From positions 1 to 6,827 of the forward strand of contig JAOZHM010000080.1 of the NCBI GenBank assembly GCA_026014845.1: a DNA stretch of 6,827 bases, read 5' to 3'. Shown one piece after another: positions 6,605 through 6,827 of the stretch (position 1 is its first letter; the number at the start of each line of letters is the position of its first letter). The notes beneath the pieces are model-generated. The model was given only the letters and a program-made list of their open reading frames with translations. It was not told the DNA's origin and ran no database searches. The stretch comes from Candidatus Bathyarchaeota archaeon. Its GTDB lineage: Archaea > Thermoproteota > Bathyarchaeia > Bathyarchaeales > Bathycorpusculaceae. The position numbers and the translations under genes are program-made.

Positions 6605-6827
6605 GTGAAAGAGTTAGGAGTGAAGGACACACGTTCTCGACAGGAGTGGATTGACTTGCTACGTAAATATTGCCCTTCGAAATTGAAGGGAGATGTTCGC
6701 GTCAAAAACTACTTATTAGGGTTTCCGGAACAGTTGGAAGGATTAGAGACTAAAGATAGGATGAATAACATTTGGCTCAACGAGATGAACAGTTCAAGTC
6801 TTTCTCACGATACTTTGTTTTCACAGA
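6605..6827 (+). CDS. Hypothetical protein, N-terminal part, truncated by window edge
   Basis: This plus-strand frame is open from 6551, after a TAA at 6548-6550, to the window end. From GTG 6605 it gives 74 residues, beginning VKELGVKDTRSRQEWIDLLR and continuing through NYLLGFPEQLEGLETKDR. I do not recognise the family. The composition is protein-like: charged, with amphipathic helix-like stretches and no long hydrophobic segment. No stop occurs in about 92 codons, while the two other plus-strand frames are interrupted. The start is uncertain: TTG 6554, GTG 6605, GTG 6620 and ATG 6761 are all in frame and none has a clear Shine-Dalgarno sequence. CTTTACTAA at 6588-6596 would be correctly placed as a TATA box for a leaderless start at 6620. 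The frame is divergent from nurA, so it is not part of that operon. It could be chance, but I think a real gene is more likely than not. Confidence 0.42.
   Translation, partial: MKELGVKDTRSRQEWIDLLRKYCPSKLKGDVRVKNYLLGFPEQLEGLETKDRMNNIWLNEMNSSSLSHDTLFSQ

Noticed and set aside
1..6827. CRISPR array, insertion sequence, tRNA or a new defence island
   Set aside because: No regularly spaced repeats, transposase, terminal inverted repeats or cloverleaf were seen. HerA-NurA here is the chromosomal repair pair, and no Sir2, methylase or other defence partner accompanies it.

Overview
The window looks archaeal. It carries a nurA-herA DNA end-resection operon, a 2-oxoacid:ferredoxin oxidoreductase whose first subunit is a gamma-alpha fusion, and a good archaeal BRE/TATA element in front of that oxidoreductase. 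The very long NurA with an internal winged helix, together with the moderate base composition, would fit a Bathyarchaeia-like or other TACK-group lineage. That lineage is an inference and was not tested. All confidently identified intact genes are on the minus strand.

Layout, left to right. Positions 1-449 (minus) hold the N-terminal half of the thiamine-diphosphate-binding beta subunit of a 2-oxoacid:ferredoxin oxidoreductase, cut by the window edge. Positions 446-2131 (minus) hold the fused gamma-alpha subunit, whose stop overlaps the beta start as ATGA, so the two are translationally coupled. Upstream of it, at 2165-2178, lies a BRE/TATA-like promoter. The apparent gap between this operon and herA (about 2171-2539, plus strand) is not empty. 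Its translation matches the C-terminal third of a different oxoacid oxidoreductase subunit, pyruvate:ferredoxin oxidoreductase beta (PorB), interrupted by in-frame stops and lacking its N-terminal two thirds: a decaying pseudogene.

Positions 2560-4440 (minus) encode a HerA-type hexameric DNA translocase and 4412-6307 (minus) encode a NurA-type nuclease. They overlap by 29 bases, with herA starting at a TTG behind its own Shine-Dalgarno sequence inside the end of nurA. The two products are expected to form the HerA-NurA complex that resects DNA double-strand breaks to give 3' single strands for RadA-dependent recombination. Mre11 and Rad50, the usual partners, are not in the window. To the right of nurA is a roughly 300-base non-coding stretch with an alternating GC tract and adjoining C and T runs. 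It is followed by the start of an unrecognised plus-strand reading frame that runs off the right edge.

I found no convincing new multi-gene system. The least expected items are the porB relic with a live promoter embedded in it, the winged-helix insertion that divides the NurA nuclease, and an altered P-loop in HerA.
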